Shown one piece after another: positions 41,664 through 53,500 of a DNA stretch of 64,000 bases. This DNA is from W0P28-013 sp963658575 (GTDB lineage Bacteria; Bacteroidota; Bacteroidia; Bacteroidales; Paludibacteraceae), in NCBI GenBank assembly GCA_963658575.1, contig CAVKQB010000001.1:1-64000 (forward strand), given 5' to 3'. The notes beneath the pieces were generated by a model. That model had not been told where the DNA came from. It saw only the letters and a list, made by a program, of their open reading frames with translations, and made no database searches. Both the position numbers and the translations under genes were made by a program. Position 1 is the stretch's first letter. Each line of letters starts with the position of its first letter.

Positions 41664-43823
41664 ATGAAAGTTTACCAAGCCAACGAAATCAAGAACATCT
41701 CGTTGATGGGAAGTTCGGGAGCAGGAAAGACCACCCTTGTAGAAGCCATGCTCTACGAGAGTGGCGTGATAAAACGTCGCGGCACGATAGATGCCAAAAA
41801 CACCGTGTCGGACTATTTCCCTGTGGAGCAAGAGTATGGCTACTCCGTGTTTCCAACCGTCATTCACGCCGAATGGCTCGGCAAAAAACTGAACATCATC
41901 GACTGTCCGGGCAACGACGACTTTATCGGCGGTGCCATCACCTCGCTCGAAGTTACCGACCAAGCCGTCATTTTGGTAAACACGCAATATGGCGTCGAAG
42001 TCGGCACACAAAACCACTTCCGCTACACCGAGCAGTTCAAGAAACCCGTCATCTTCCTCTGCAACCAATTGGACACCGAGAAGTCGGACTTCCACAAAAC
42101 CGTCGAGCAGTTGCGCGATAGTTTCGGTGCGAAAACCGTGCTGGTGCAATATCCGCTCAACGTCGGCCCTGAGTTCAACGCCGTCATCGACGTGTTGCTG
42201 ATGAAGATGTACCGCTGGAAACCCGAAGGCGGCGCACCCGAAATTCTGCCCATTCCCGATTCGGAGCAGGAAAAAGCCAACGAACTGCACAACAAACTGA
42301 TAGAAGCCGCCGCCGAAAACGACGAAGGCCTCATGGACAAATACTTCGAACAGGGCTCGCTCACCGAAGACGAGATGCGCAACGGCATTCGCAAAGGCCT
42401 GATTGGGCGCGACATTTTCCCCATTTTCTGCGTCTGCTCTGGCCGCTCGATGGGCGTGCGCCGACTAATGGAATTTTTGGGCAACGTCGTGCCATTTGTT
42501 ACCGACATGCCCCAACCCGTTACCACCGAAGGCGTGGAAGTGGCACCCGACCCCAACGGGCCAACCAGCATCTTCGTATTCAAAACAAGCGTCGAACCGC
42601 ACATCGGCGAAGTATCGTACTTCAAAGTGATGAGCGGCACGCTGCGCGCTGGCGACGACCTGACCAACGTCAGCCGCAACCAAGGCAAAGAACGCATCAG
42701 CCAGATATTCTCCGTATCGGGACAAAACCGCGAAGAGGTGAGCGAAATGGTAGCCGGCGACATAGGCGCAACCGTGAAACTGAAAGACACGCGCACGGGC
42801 AACACGCTCGACGGCAAAGGCTGCGACTACGAATTCCCGCGCATCAAATATCCCGACCCGAAATACCGCCGCGCCATCAGTCCGCAAACACGTGGCGAAG
42901 AGGAAAAACTGAGCGCCATACTCACACGCATGCACGAAGAAGACCCGACATGGATTGTCGAGCAATCGAAAGAGTTGAAACAGACCATCGTTTACGGACA
43001 GGGCGAATTTCACCTGCGCACGCTCAAATGGCGCATCGAGAACAACGACAAACTGCCCATCGTGTACGACGAACCGAAAATTCCGTACCGCGAAACCATC
43101 ACCAAGGCGGCGCGCGCCGACTATCGCCACAAAAAGCAATCGGGCGGAGCCGGTCAGTTTGGCGAAGTGCATCTGATTGTCGAGCCCTACACCGAAGGCA
43201 TGCCTGTGCCCGATACCTTCAAATTTGGCGGACAAGAGTACAAAATCAGCGTGCGCGACACGCAAGAAATCCCGCTGGAATGGGGCGGTAAACTGGTGTT
43301 CATCAACAGCATCGTGGGCGGTGCCATCGACGCACGCTTCCTGCCCGCCATCTTGAAAGGCGTGATGGACCGCATGGAACAAGGGCCGCTCACCGGCTCG
43401 TATGCGCGCGACGTGCGTGTCATCGTGTACGACGGCAAAATGCACCCCGTCGATTCGAACGAAATCTCGTTCCGGCTCGCTGGGCGCAACGCCTTTGCCG
43501 AAGCCTTCCGCAACGCTGGTCCGAAAGTGATGGAGCCGATCTACGACCTCGAAGTGCTTGTGCCGAGCGACCGCATGGGCGACGTGATGGGCGACCTGCA
43601 AGGACGGCGCGCCATCATCATGGGCATGGAGAGCGTGAAAGGATTCGAAAAACTCACCGCCAAAGTGCCGCTCAAAGAGTTGTCGAACTACTCCACATCG
43701 CTCAGCTCGCTCTCGGGCGGACGCGCATCGTTCACCATGAAGTTCGCCTCGTACGAACTCTGCCCGTCGGACGTGCAGGACAAACTGCTGAAAGAGTACG
43801 AAGCCACGCAAAAGGACGAATAA
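41664..43823 (+). CDS. Elongation factor G paralogue (EF-G2 type), altered GTPase motif
   Basis: Translational GTPase of 719 aa with full EF-G domain order. The P-loop is GSSGAGKTT (16-24), not the AHIDAGKTT of canonical EF-G. Switch II reads D80-C-P-G-N84, where active EF-G has DTPGH; the catalytic histidine is thus Asn. G4 is NQLD (134-137) instead of NKMD. Domains II to V follow, with YRETITKAARADYRHKKQSGG near 475-495 in domain IV. Bacteroides encode a similar paralogue; I recall work in B. thetaiotaomicron on an EF-G2 that lacks GTPase activity and matters in carbon starvation. Here the GTPase loss is inferred from motifs. It is monocistronic between two terminators. Confidence 0.9.
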   Translation: MKVYQANEIKNISLMGSSGAGKTTLVEAMLYESGVIKRRGTIDAKNTVSDYFPVEQEYGYSVFPTVIHAEWLGKKLNIIDCPGNDDFIGGAITSLEVTDQAVILVNTQYGVEVGTQNHFRYTEQFKKPVIFLCNQLDTEKSDFHKTVEQLRDSFGAKTVLVQYPLNVGPEFNAVIDVLLMKMYRWKPEGGAPEILPIPDSEQEKANELHNKLIEAAAENDEGLMDKYFEQGSLTEDEMRNGIRKGLIGRDIFPIFCVCSGRSMGVRRLMEFLGNVVPFVTDMPQPVTTEGVEVAPDPNGPTSIFVFKTSVEPHIGEVSYFKVMSGTLRAGDDLTNVSRNQGKERISQIFSVSGQNREEVSEMVAGDIGATVKLKDTRTGNTLDGKGCDYEFPRIKYPDPKYRRAISPQTRGEEEKLSAILTRMHEEDPTWIVEQSKELKQTIVYGQGEFHLRTLKWRIENNDKLPIVYDEPKIPYRETITKAARADYRHKKQSGGAGQFGEVHLIVEPYTEGMPVPDTFKFGGQEYKISVRDTQEIPLEWGGKLVFINSIVGGAIDARFLPAILKGVMDRMEQGPLTGSYARDVRVIVYDGKMHPVDSNEISFRLAGRNAFAEAFRNAGPKVMEPIYDLEVLVPSDRMGDVMGDLQGRRAIIMGMESVKGFEKLTAKVPLKELSNYSTSLSSLSGGRASFTMKFASYELCPSDVQDKLLKEYEATQKDE

Positions 43824-43848
43824 ACGCACCAATTGCACCACAAGAGAG

Positions 43849-43886
43849 TTCCCGATTCGCACCACGAATCGGGAATTTTCTTTTTC
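43849..43886 (+). terminator. Intrinsic terminator after the EF-G paralogue
   Basis: TTCCCGATTCG-CACCA-CGAATCGGGAA is a perfect 11-bp stem with a 5-nt loop, followed by TTTTCTTTTT. Confidence 0.92.
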
Positions 43887-44047
43887 GGGAGCAAAAAACG
43901 ACGTTTTTACACCATATTATATATAGAAACCGCCCAAAAGCCAACAAAAAAAACGAAAAAAATTAACATATTTTAACATCTTACCAATTTGTAACCGACT
44001 GAAAAACAGCAAATTGCGTTTTTTGTATGCACTATTTGCAACGTTTT

Positions 44048-44080
44048 TTTGCAATGTTCAAGAATAATGTTGTAACTTTG
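44048..44080 (+). promoter_or_regulatory. Bacteroidetes promoter for the 123-aa orphan gene
   Basis: TTTG at 44048-44051 and TAACTTTG at 44073-44080 are spaced by 21 nt, the same pair and spacing as for rbfA. The region around it is AT-rich. The predicted transcription start is very near the ATG at 44095, so the 5' leader is short or the ATG at 44101 is used. Confidence 0.78.
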
Positions 44081-44094
44081 CAGCAATAGTAAAG

Positions 44095-44466
44095 ATGCCT
44101 ATGGCTTTGATACGTTTACTCAAAAATGTTGTCATAAACCTATACAAAGGGCTGATTTATTGGTTCTTTTGGGCGAGTTTCGTCAGTTTGCGCGACGAAA
44201 TGTTCTGCACCGTGCCCACCGCCAATACGGCGGAAAGCCGCTACGAAATTGTAGCAAACGGAGCGGACTACGTTCCTGTGGCGACGCGTGTCGTTCCCGA
44301 CATCCGCACACTATTCCGCAAACTGCGAGCGCAGTACGAGCGTCAAGTGCGCAAGGCGTGCGACGCTTCGGAGGCGACCAACTTGGCTAATTTGCGCCTG
44401 TTGATGGAGGCCGCCAAAGAGTTGCCGCAGCGCCATCTGGTGCGCATCTCGCTCTATTCTGGTTAA
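44095..44466 (+). CDS. Small protein of unknown function with one membrane segment
   Basis: Protein of 123 aa (121 aa from the ATG at 44101). I do not recognise the family. Residues 8-30 are hydrophobic/amphipathic with an aromatic cluster (YWFFW), suggesting a membrane anchor. The remainder is soluble and ends in helical, Arg/Leu-rich sequence (LRAQYERQVRKACDASEA). A consensus promoter immediately upstream supports that it is real. It stands just before the two-gene surface-protein locus; a stem-loop separates them and I see no terminator with a T-run, so readthrough is possible. Confidence 0.65.
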   Translation: MPMALIRLLKNVVINLYKGLIYWFFWASFVSLRDEMFCTVPTANTAESRYEIVANGADYVPVATRVVPDIRTLFRKLRAQYERQVRKACDASEATNLANLRLLMEAAKELPQRHLVRISLYSG

Positions 44467-44480
44467 TTTTATTCCTATTC

Positions 44481-44529
44481 TGCACACCCTAATGCACCTC
44501 GTGCGTTAGGCTTTGGTGTATTGTGTGCA
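44481..44529 (+). promoter_or_regulatory. Structured leader before the 975-aa surface-protein gene
   Basis: An outer 7-bp stem (TGCACAC 44481-44487 with GTGTGCA 44523-44529) encloses an inner 10-bp stem (CCTAATGCAC 44488-44497, loop CTC, GTGCGTTAGG 44501-44510, one G-T pair). The 12-nt 3' bulge is 44511-44522. No T-run follows, so it is not a plain terminator. It ends 61 nt before the ATG at 44591. Confidence 0.6.
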
Positions 44530-44590
44530 GCCAATTCTCGCGCGTACGCGTGTGGAAAACTTTTTCCCAAAAACACAAACAGAAAAAGAG

Positions 44591-47518
44591 ATGAGAAAAA
44601 ATCATATATTCGTTGGAATTGTCGTGCTGCTGGCGGCGTTTGTGCCGCAAGCGTGGGCGGAATGCTATGTACTGAACGAATCGAGCGAAAGTAGCATCAG
44701 CACCATCGGTAGCAAGGTTTACAACATCAGCAATCAGAATTGCGACATGCTGACCTTCTCGGCCAAACGCACTGCTACGGGCAAAGGAGAATTGCATGTA
44801 GCCTATACCACCGACGGAGAAAATTGGATTGATGTATTTAGCGCAAATCCGGGAAACGTTACTAAAACAACTTTGAAAATCGAAAGAACGGTCGACTACC
44901 AAGATTATGGCCCGTATGCGATAGACCGCAAAGCCACGCAAATAAAATTTTACACAAAAACTGGCGCAACTCTCTCGAAGTATTTCAAGAACATTAAAGT
45001 TACCCAAGCCACCTACGCCGAGCCATCGGCAACGACGGTGAACTGCGGCACAGTAGAGGTGGGCGGTTCGTCGCAAGACACCAAATTTTCGGTAGTGTGG
45101 AGCAACGTTTCGGCATTGACGCTTTCGATTGACAACACCGAAAGTTTTTCGTTGAACAAAAGCAGCATTGCGGCAAGCAGTTGCAACTACGGCACCGAGG
45201 AGATTGGCATCGACTTTCACCCGCAGACGAAAGGCAGCCACGGCGCGACCATCACCATCACCGACCAATCGAACAAAGAGTGGGCTAAAATCGCCATCAC
45301 TGGCAATGCCAAAGGGTATGAGCAGAGCATCGTGTGGTGGGACGACGAGGCCACGATGCTCTCGTGCGGCGACGTGATAGCGAGTCCGTTTGTGCAGGCA
45401 TCGAGCGGTTTGGCACTGACCGAACTGACATCGAGCGACCCGTCGGTATTGAAGATTGACGAGAACGGACAACTGATAGCCGTTGCAGCGGGCAAGGCCG
45501 ACATCATCGCCTATCAAGCAGGCAACACAACCACAGAAGCCGTGCGCGACACGCTGCATTTGGTAGTTACCAATCTGAAAGTGCAGAAAATCAGTTGGAC
45601 ACAAAGCCTCAACTTCAAGTGGGGCAATGCGCCAGTAACACTCACGGCCGAATCGTCGGTAGGGCTGCCCATCGCCTACGAAATAGTGGACAATGCGAAC
45701 AATGTCGTATCGTTGGCCGACGGTGTGCTGACCATTTCGGGGAGCAACGCCGGCACCGCCACCATTCGCGCCATTCAGGCGGGCAACGACGAGTATGCCG
45801 CCACATCGTACACACGCACCGTGCGCGTGCGCGACCCGAACGCCAGCTGCTTGGACGAGCCATTTGTGTGCTACGAGACCGCCGAGCAATCGTTTTCGAC
45901 CATCAGCGACAAAGAGTACACGCTCGACGGCAGTCCTGCTGGGCAACTCTCGTTCGATGCCAAATGCGAAGACATCTTGTTGTTTTGGGGCGGCAACCTC
46001 TATGTGAAACAGTACATCAACGGGGCGTGGAGCGGCAAGATTGCCACCTGCACATTCGACAAGAAAGGCACCTATTACCACTTCGGGCCGTTCGATTTGG
46101 ATCGCCGAGCGACCAAGATACAACTCTTCACCGAAACGGGCGCTACTGGCAAAAAAGTGTTCAAAAACGTGCAAGTTACGCGCGCTCACTTTGTAGAGGC
46201 TAACGTCAGCGCATTGAATATCGACGCACAGTATGGCACGACCACACGCAAAACCGTAACCGTAAACTACTCGAATCTGCAAGATTTGCTCAACGTGGCT
46301 TTGGAGAGCGAGAACGCCGAATTTTCGGTTGCGCCAGCCACCATCGGCACGGGCGACTGCGGCGAATACGGCACGGCGACCATCAGCGTGGCTTACACGC
46401 CATCGGCCATTGCAGGCGACGAAAACGCGCTGATAATCAGCAACGACAAAGATGCCACGCTGCGCATTCCCATCGCCACCAGCGTGAGCAAACGCGACCA
46501 GAACCTGAGTTGGCCGTTGCGCGACAGCATCGCCACCACGCAGACATGGACATTGAACCGAATCAATCCCGTGTCGGGGCTGCCCATCACCTACGAAATT
46601 TCGGACGAGAGCGCCCTGCAACTCGACGAAAACAATCGGCTTGTCTATCTGAAAGCCGATCCCGACGCGCCTGTTACCATCACGGCCACCTGCGCGGGCA
46701 ACGACTACTACAACGATGCCACGCCGATAAGCATCTCGCTCAAGATATTCAAAGGCATTCCCGAACTGACACTGCCCACCGTGGGCAACGCCATCACCTA
46801 CGGGCAAACCCTGAGCGAAGTGGCACTGATAGGCGGCCAAGCCACCACCGTCAGCGGCGATGTGATAGACGGCGACTTCATGTGGACGAACAAAAACATC
46901 GTGCCGAACGCGGGGCACATCAAGCAGGAGATTACCTTCGTGCCATACAACCAAGCCCTCTACGACAATGCGCACGACACGCTGGTAGTTACCGTCGACA
47001 AGCGTGCGCAGAAAATCGTGTGGACGATGCCCGACAGCATCGGTGTGATGGACAGCCTCACGCTCGATGCCTACGCCACATCGAAACTGCCCGTAAGTTA
47101 CGCCATAGAGCCGTGCAGCGGCCAATCGTATGCACGCATCGAGAGCGACGGCACGCTGAACATCACCGCCACAGCCAACGCGCTTGGCAAAGAACTGACA
47201 ATCAAGGCATGGCAGGCTGGCGACGGCAATTATCTGCCATCGGACACGATAACATACACCGTAACATTGCGCAAGACACGCGCCGAATTTTTCGCCGCCA
47301 CACGCCCGATAACCGTATCGAAAGGCGGCAGCATCAGTCTGAGCGACGTAGAAGTACACGTCGAATCGTCGGTAGCAGGCACATGGAGTTTCAACGCCGA
47401 CACACCGACCACATTTTCGGCCTGTCTTTGGATAGCGAAAGGCACATTTACGCCTGCCAATTTGGAACTTTGCGAGCCAATCGAAGTGGAGATTCCGATA
47501 AACATCACGGAAGAATAA
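44591..47518 (+). CDS. Large secreted Ig-like/beta-sandwich protein of unknown function
   Basis: Protein of 975 aa from the ATG at 44591, which gives a signal peptide (MRKNHIFVGIVVLLAAFVPQ, cleavage after AWA). A module of about 110 residues near 25-145 (SISTIGSKVYNIS, DYGPYAIDRKATQIKFYTKTGATLSKYFKNI, key parts only) is repeated near 435-540 (SFSTISDKEYTLD, GPFDLDRRATKIQLFTETGATGKKVFKN). Each copy is followed by an abnormal-spindle/choice-of-anchor-like beta segment and Big-type Ig domains (GKADIIAYQAGN, GTATIRAIQAGN). No T9SS sorting domain or LPXTG is seen at the C-terminus. It sits 40 nt upstream of the giant protein, probably in one transcript. Confidence 0.75.
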   Translation: MRKNHIFVGIVVLLAAFVPQAWAECYVLNESSESSISTIGSKVYNISNQNCDMLTFSAKRTATGKGELHVAYTTDGENWIDVFSANPGNVTKTTLKIERTVDYQDYGPYAIDRKATQIKFYTKTGATLSKYFKNIKVTQATYAEPSATTVNCGTVEVGGSSQDTKFSVVWSNVSALTLSIDNTESFSLNKSSIAASSCNYGTEEIGIDFHPQTKGSHGATITITDQSNKEWAKIAITGNAKGYEQSIVWWDDEATMLSCGDVIASPFVQASSGLALTELTSSDPSVLKIDENGQLIAVAAGKADIIAYQAGNTTTEAVRDTLHLVVTNLKVQKISWTQSLNFKWGNAPVTLTAESSVGLPIAYEIVDNANNVVSLADGVLTISGSNAGTATIRAIQAGNDEYAATSYTRTVRVRDPNASCLDEPFVCYETAEQSFSTISDKEYTLDGSPAGQLSFDAKCEDILLFWGGNLYVKQYINGAWSGKIATCTFDKKGTYYHFGPFDLDRRATKIQLFTETGATGKKVFKNVQVTRAHFVEANVSALNIDAQYGTTTRKTVTVNYSNLQDLLNVALESENAEFSVAPATIGTGDCGEYGTATISVAYTPSAIAGDENALIISNDKDATLRIPIATSVSKRDQNLSWPLRDSIATTQTWTLNRINPVSGLPITYEISDESALQLDENNRLVYLKADPDAPVTITATCAGNDYYNDATPISISLKIFKGIPELTLPTVGNAITYGQTLSEVALIGGQATTVSGDVIDGDFMWTNKNIVPNAGHIKQEITFVPYNQALYDNAHDTLVVTVDKRAQKIVWTMPDSIGVMDSLTLDAYATSKLPVSYAIEPCSGQSYARIESDGTLNITATANALGKELTIKAWQAGDGNYLPSDTITYTVTLRKTRAEFFAATRPITVSKGGSISLSDVEVHVESSVAGTWSFNADTPTTFSACLWIAKGTFTPANLELCEPIEVEIPINITEE

Positions 47519-47558
47519 CGTTTGGCAGAAAAGGAAACATCAAAAAGGATTCACAATT

Positions 47559-50500
47559 ATGAAACGATATAGAATTACCATATACCTGTTGGCACTGACC
47601 CTTGCGGCAGTGGCGCAGCAACTGCCCGACCCCGGGTTTGACGATTGGAGCAGTTCGTTCAACGGCGATGCGCAATTGAAGAATTGGCACGGCTCGAACG
47701 TAACGCAAGTCGGCTTCAAATTCACGTTTATGTACAAACGGGACGGCCGAAACGGCGGTTCGTGTGCCTATGTAGCCGACAAAGAGGTTGGTGCGGCCGG
47801 CATCACCGAGCCCGCCCCGGGTTACATGGCGTTGGGGCAGCCGTGGTCTTACCTCGAAAGCATCACCAAGGTGAGCGAGGCCACCGCAGGTTGCGACGGC
47901 GGCATCAGTTTCAAATATCGTCCCGACACGTTGAGCGTTTGGATAAAACGCACGGGCAACAACACCGACAAAGAGTATTACCACCTGATATTCTACTCGT
48001 GGAAAGGCACATCGGTGGGCAACACCTACACAGGCAAGAGCGGCGGTTGCACATCGACCACGCACACCGACGAAGAATCGGACATACGCCAAGCCCTCGA
48101 CGGCAACAAATGCTCGACCAGCCAATTTGCCACACAAATAGCCGAAGGTTGGGTGAAAGAGTACAAAACCTATTCGAATTGGACACAGATAAAAGTGCCG
48201 ATTTACTACATGGGCAACGACGTTCCCGACAAGTGCAACGTCATCTTTTCGGCGGGCAACTACCCGAACTTCCGTGCTAACAGCGGGCTTTACCCAGGCA
48301 ACGACCTCTATGTAGACGACGTGGAATTGATTTACAGTTCGAGCATCGACGAATTGTTTGTGAACAACCGCCGTTGGAGCGGATTCGACCCGAAAAAGAG
48401 CGACGGCGAAGAGCAGGTCTATGCGCTGGGCTTGGGTGCGACCGAAATTCCCGACATTTTTGCCAAACGTGGCGTAGGCACCATCACCAACTGCCGCGGC
48501 ACGAGCGCGAATTTCTCGGGGCGCGTGCTTTCGGGCAGCGAAATCAACATCGACCGTTCGAAAGCGGCGGTCGGTGGCGAGCCCGTGGTCATCACCGTGA
48601 AATCGGAAGACGGCAAGAGCACCTCGACCTACAAGATTAAGTTCGTGGCCGAGCAATCGTCGAACAACCGGCCGGCTGGCATTTCGTACACGATAGACGG
48701 CGTTACCTCGTCGGTGCCAAACTACAACGGCTACATCACCCAATACAGCGTGGAACTGCCCTACGGCACCACCAGCGCACCCATAGTGAGCGTTACCAAA
48801 GGCGACGACGGGCAAACCATCAGCATCGAGCAGGCCACATCGCCGACAGGCACCGCCTCCATCAGCGTGAAGGCCGCCAACGGCGCAGCCAACACCTACC
48901 GCATAGCGTTCTCGATAGGCAAACTGACCGACAACACGCTGCAAGACATACAAGTAGGCGGTCAGTCCATCGCTGGATTCAGCCCGACGAAGAACAACTA
49001 CACCGTAGAATTGCCACTCGGCACAACGGCACTGCCTGCGGTTACCTACACATCGGCCTATGCGGCGGGCGCGCAAACCATCACCGTGAGCAACGGTGTA
49101 AAAATTGCCGACGGCAACTGCACCGGCACCTACAACATCGCCGTGAAAGCCCCTGGCAACACCACAACACGCACCTACAAACTATCGTTCAAAATCACCG
49201 CATCGACCTATTGCTACCTGAAAAGTCTGAAACTCGACGGCGTGGCCATAGAAGGCTGGGACGCTGAAAAAACAACCTACTACTACAACTTACCACTCGG
49301 CACCACCGCCTTGCCCGCAATAACCTACGAAAAAGGCGACGACTACCAAACCATCGCTACCGATGCGAGCGGCATCAGCGGCATAGAAGGCACCTACAAA
49401 ATCACCGTAACGGCGGCAAGCGGCACGAAATGCATCTACAAAATCGTGTTCACCGTCGCCAAATCGTCGGTTTCGACCCTGAAAGGCATCTACCTCGACG
49501 GCGCATTGCTGCCGAATTTCGACGAATACACCTTCGGTTACACCTACGAACTGCCCATCGGCACCACCGCCTTGCCCGTCATCACCTGCACGAAAGGCGA
49601 CAATTACCAAAGCGAGCCAACCATTGTTGCCAACGGAGTGAACGGCATCACACGCATCATAGCCAAAGCGCAGGACGGCTCGTCGAGCACCTACACCATC
49701 AACTTTTCGGTGAAACAGGCCGACAACACGCAACTCAGCGGCATCACCGTGGCTGGTTACACGCTCGATTTCGACCCTGAGCAATTGGAATACAGCATAA
49801 CGCTCCGCAGCGGCACCACCGTGCTGCCCAATATCGCCTACACAGCGGGCGACGAGTGGCAAACCATCAGCATGCGCAAAGACGGCGTGGACGGCGACAC
49901 CAAAATCACCGTGCGGGCGCAATCGGGCGCAACGGCCGTTTACATCATACACTTCGCAGTAGAAAAATCGAGCAATACTGCCTTGAGCGGCATCAAAATA
50001 GGCGGAGCCGGACTAACTGATTTCGCGCCCGAAACGCTGGTATACGCCATTGAACTGCCCAGCGGCACCACCGAACTGCCGAACATCGCGCCAGTTAAAG
50101 CCGAAAACACGCAAACCGTAGCCATCGCCACGGGCGACGTGAATGGCACGACCACCATCACCGTAACCGCCGAAAACGGCGCGGTGCGCATCTACACGCT
50201 CGTGTTCTCGGTGAAAAAATCGTCGGACCGCCTGCTGAAACAGATTTACATCGACGGCGAAGCCCTGCCAAACTTCGACCCGAACACCAACCGATACACC
50301 TATCTGATTAACCCAAACAGCGTCGAAACATGTCCCGACATCAGCGTGCTGAAAGGCGAAGGACAGAGCGTGAGCATCGTGAAACCCGTGCTGCTCGGCA
50401 CGGCCAAAATCACCGTAACGCCCGAAGCCGGCGACCCGAACATCTACACCATTCTCTTCACCGACCGCGCGCTGAACGGCAACAGTCGGCTCAACAACAT

Positions 50501-53500
50501 CGCCCTCGACGGCACACAGATAGCGGATTTTGCGCCCGAAACGTTGGAATACGCCATTGAATTGCCGCAAACAGCGACGCTCCCGACGGTAACCTACGAA
50601 AAAGGCGATGCCACGCAAACCGTGCTGGTAGCGAACAACGGCTGGGGCGGCACCACCATCAGCGTGAAGGCCGAAGACGAAACCGTAACCACCTACCACA
50701 TCGCCTTTGTGCGCACCATATCGAGCGATGCCACGCTCAAAAGCATCGCCCTCGACGACACACCGCTGGCAGGATTCGAAAGCAGCACGTTCGCCTACAC
50801 GCACACACTGGCCAGTGGCGCAACCAAAGCGCCGCGCTTGACCTTTGAAGGCAACGTAGAAGGACAGACCTACACCGTAACAGAACCCGCACTCACAGGC
50901 ACAGCACAGATAATCGTAACCGCACCCGACAGAACCACACGCCACACCTACACCATCGCCTATCAAGCGACACAACAGACCGACGCAACCATCGACGGCA
51001 TCAGCATAAACGGCAACGAAATTGCTGATTTTCAGCCAGAAACGTTGGAATATGCCACCGAAAGCGACACGACAACGCCCAAAGTGAAACTCGACATCGA
51101 CTCGACGCAGTACATCGCCATAGCAAACGCCGGACTGAACGGCACACAGATAGTCGTAACCGCCGAAAGCGGCGCAAGCCAAGAATACAACATCCACTAC
51201 AGCGCCACTAAAAGCAACGACACAAAACTGCAAGACCTGCAAGTGTACGACGGCAACGAATACGCCACGCTGGCCGATTTCGCCCCCGAAACGTTGGAAT
51301 ACACCTACACACTCGTTTGGGGCAGCACCACTGTGCCGGCCATCAACCCTGTGGCAGCCGACGACGGACAGATCATCACCATCTACTACAACAGCGTGAA
51401 CGACACAACCATCGTGCGTGTAGTGGCCGAAAACGGCATCGACTCAACCGACTATCGGATTAACTTCGACGTGGAAAAATCGGACATCACCACGCTCGAA
51501 AACCTGCTGGTAGAAAATGCCGACGAACTACTGCCCGACTTCGATGCCAACGTGCTGAACTATGTAGCCAAACTGCCCTACGGCACCAAAAGCGTGCCCG
51601 CCATTCACTGGGAATTGGGCAAAAAAGAGGGTAAAACACTCGACCAGCACATTCTGTTGCACGATGCTGGGCTGCGCGACACCGCACGCCTCACCGTTGT
51701 GGCCGAAAACGGCGACAAACGCACCTACAACATCGCCTTCGAAGTGGCCGAGAGCACAGAAGACAACGGTTTGCAATACTACATTGTCGATGGCATCGGC
51801 ATGATATCGGCACTGAACGACACCATCACGCTGCCCTACGGTTCGACGGCACTGCCCAAAATCACCTGTCTCAAAAAATACGACGAGCAGACCGTCCTAA
51901 TCGACAACGGCGGCATCTACGGCACAACCACCATCACCGTCAAAGCCAACCGCGACAACGTGGCCGACGTGGTTTATACGCTCACGCCACAACTTGCCCA
52001 ACCGCAGGCGAAATTGGAAAGCATCAGCGTGAACGGCGCGGCCATCGCCGATTTCGACCCCTACAAATACCAATACGTGGTGAGCGTGGACAACGACAAC
52101 ACCTCGAACGCCACCATCGAATACACCTACGACAACGCCACCGCATCGATTGACGAAGAAGAGACGAACACCAAACGCACGAAAATAACCGTGCTTGGCA
52201 AAGACGACGACAGCAGTGCCACCTACACCATCTACTACTTCTACACCAACGATGTGATTCCCAACGCCGATTTCGCGCAATGGGAAGCCGCGCAAACAAC
52301 CACATCGGCACAAAAGCCCACAGGCTGGACCGTGTTGGCCGACGTGGCCGAAGCCACCGAAATCAAAAGCAGCACAACCATCTTCGGATTGCCCGTGGGC
52401 AGCCTCATATCGAAAGGCACATTCACTCCGGGTAGCGAAGTAACACGCGACGGCAACTACGCCAAACTCGCCACCGCCTACAGCAAAGTGATAGCTGGCT
52501 CCATGCCTGGCGCAATGACACTGGGAGACATGACCGCCTCGCTCAACGACGGCTCGTCGGCCACATCGATATTCGGCGGCATTCCGTTCCGCAACACGCC
52601 CGACCACGTGTCGATGGCCTACAATCCCGTGTCGCAATCGAACGTCGGCAACATCACCTTTGCCTACACCATCAACAACGGCAAATACACCAAAGAATTT
52701 ACCGACCGCAACTTCAACAACAGTTGGAAAACGATGGAACTGTCGCTCATGGACAACACCATCGAAAATCCCGCCATGATGAACATCATCATCAACAGTT
52801 GCGAAAGCGACAACGCCAGCGCACTGAAGAGCAACGCCGCCTCGACACTGCTGGTCGATTGGGTGAAATTCACATACAATAGCAAGATAGCGAAGATTTT
52901 CGTAAACGGACAAGAAGCCGTCGGATTCAAAGGCAAATACGACGACAACTGGATTCAAGCCGTGGTGGTAGATGCCGAACTGCAAGGCGCGCCCGTGCTG
53001 ACATTCGAAGGCGAGGTGAACGACCAAGAATACACCTACACCTACGGCGACGAAGCCGACAACTGCAGCGGAAAATACAAAACACGCGTTGTAACCATCA
53101 CATCGAAAGCCGAAGACGGCACCACAAGCCGCTACATCGTCAATCTGAACCGCCCACTCTCGACCAACGCCACGTTGGCCGGCATCATCGTCGATGGCGA
53201 CACGTTGACCGACTTCGCGCCAAACACGTTTGAATACGACATGCCCGTACCCAACGGCAGCCGTTTTGCGCCCGACATCGTAGCCCTGCGCGGCAACATG
53301 CGCCAGACACTGCATTTCGGCACCGGCAGCACCACCGACACCATCGTCGTCGTGGCCGAAGACGGACAAACCACACAAAAATACCTGCTCCACCGCGTCG
53401 AGAAAAAATCGAACGATGCCACATTGGCCGCCATCGCCGTCGAAGGGCACGACCTGCCGTTCGATAGTGCCACGGACAACTACCGCATCACGCTGGCCGC

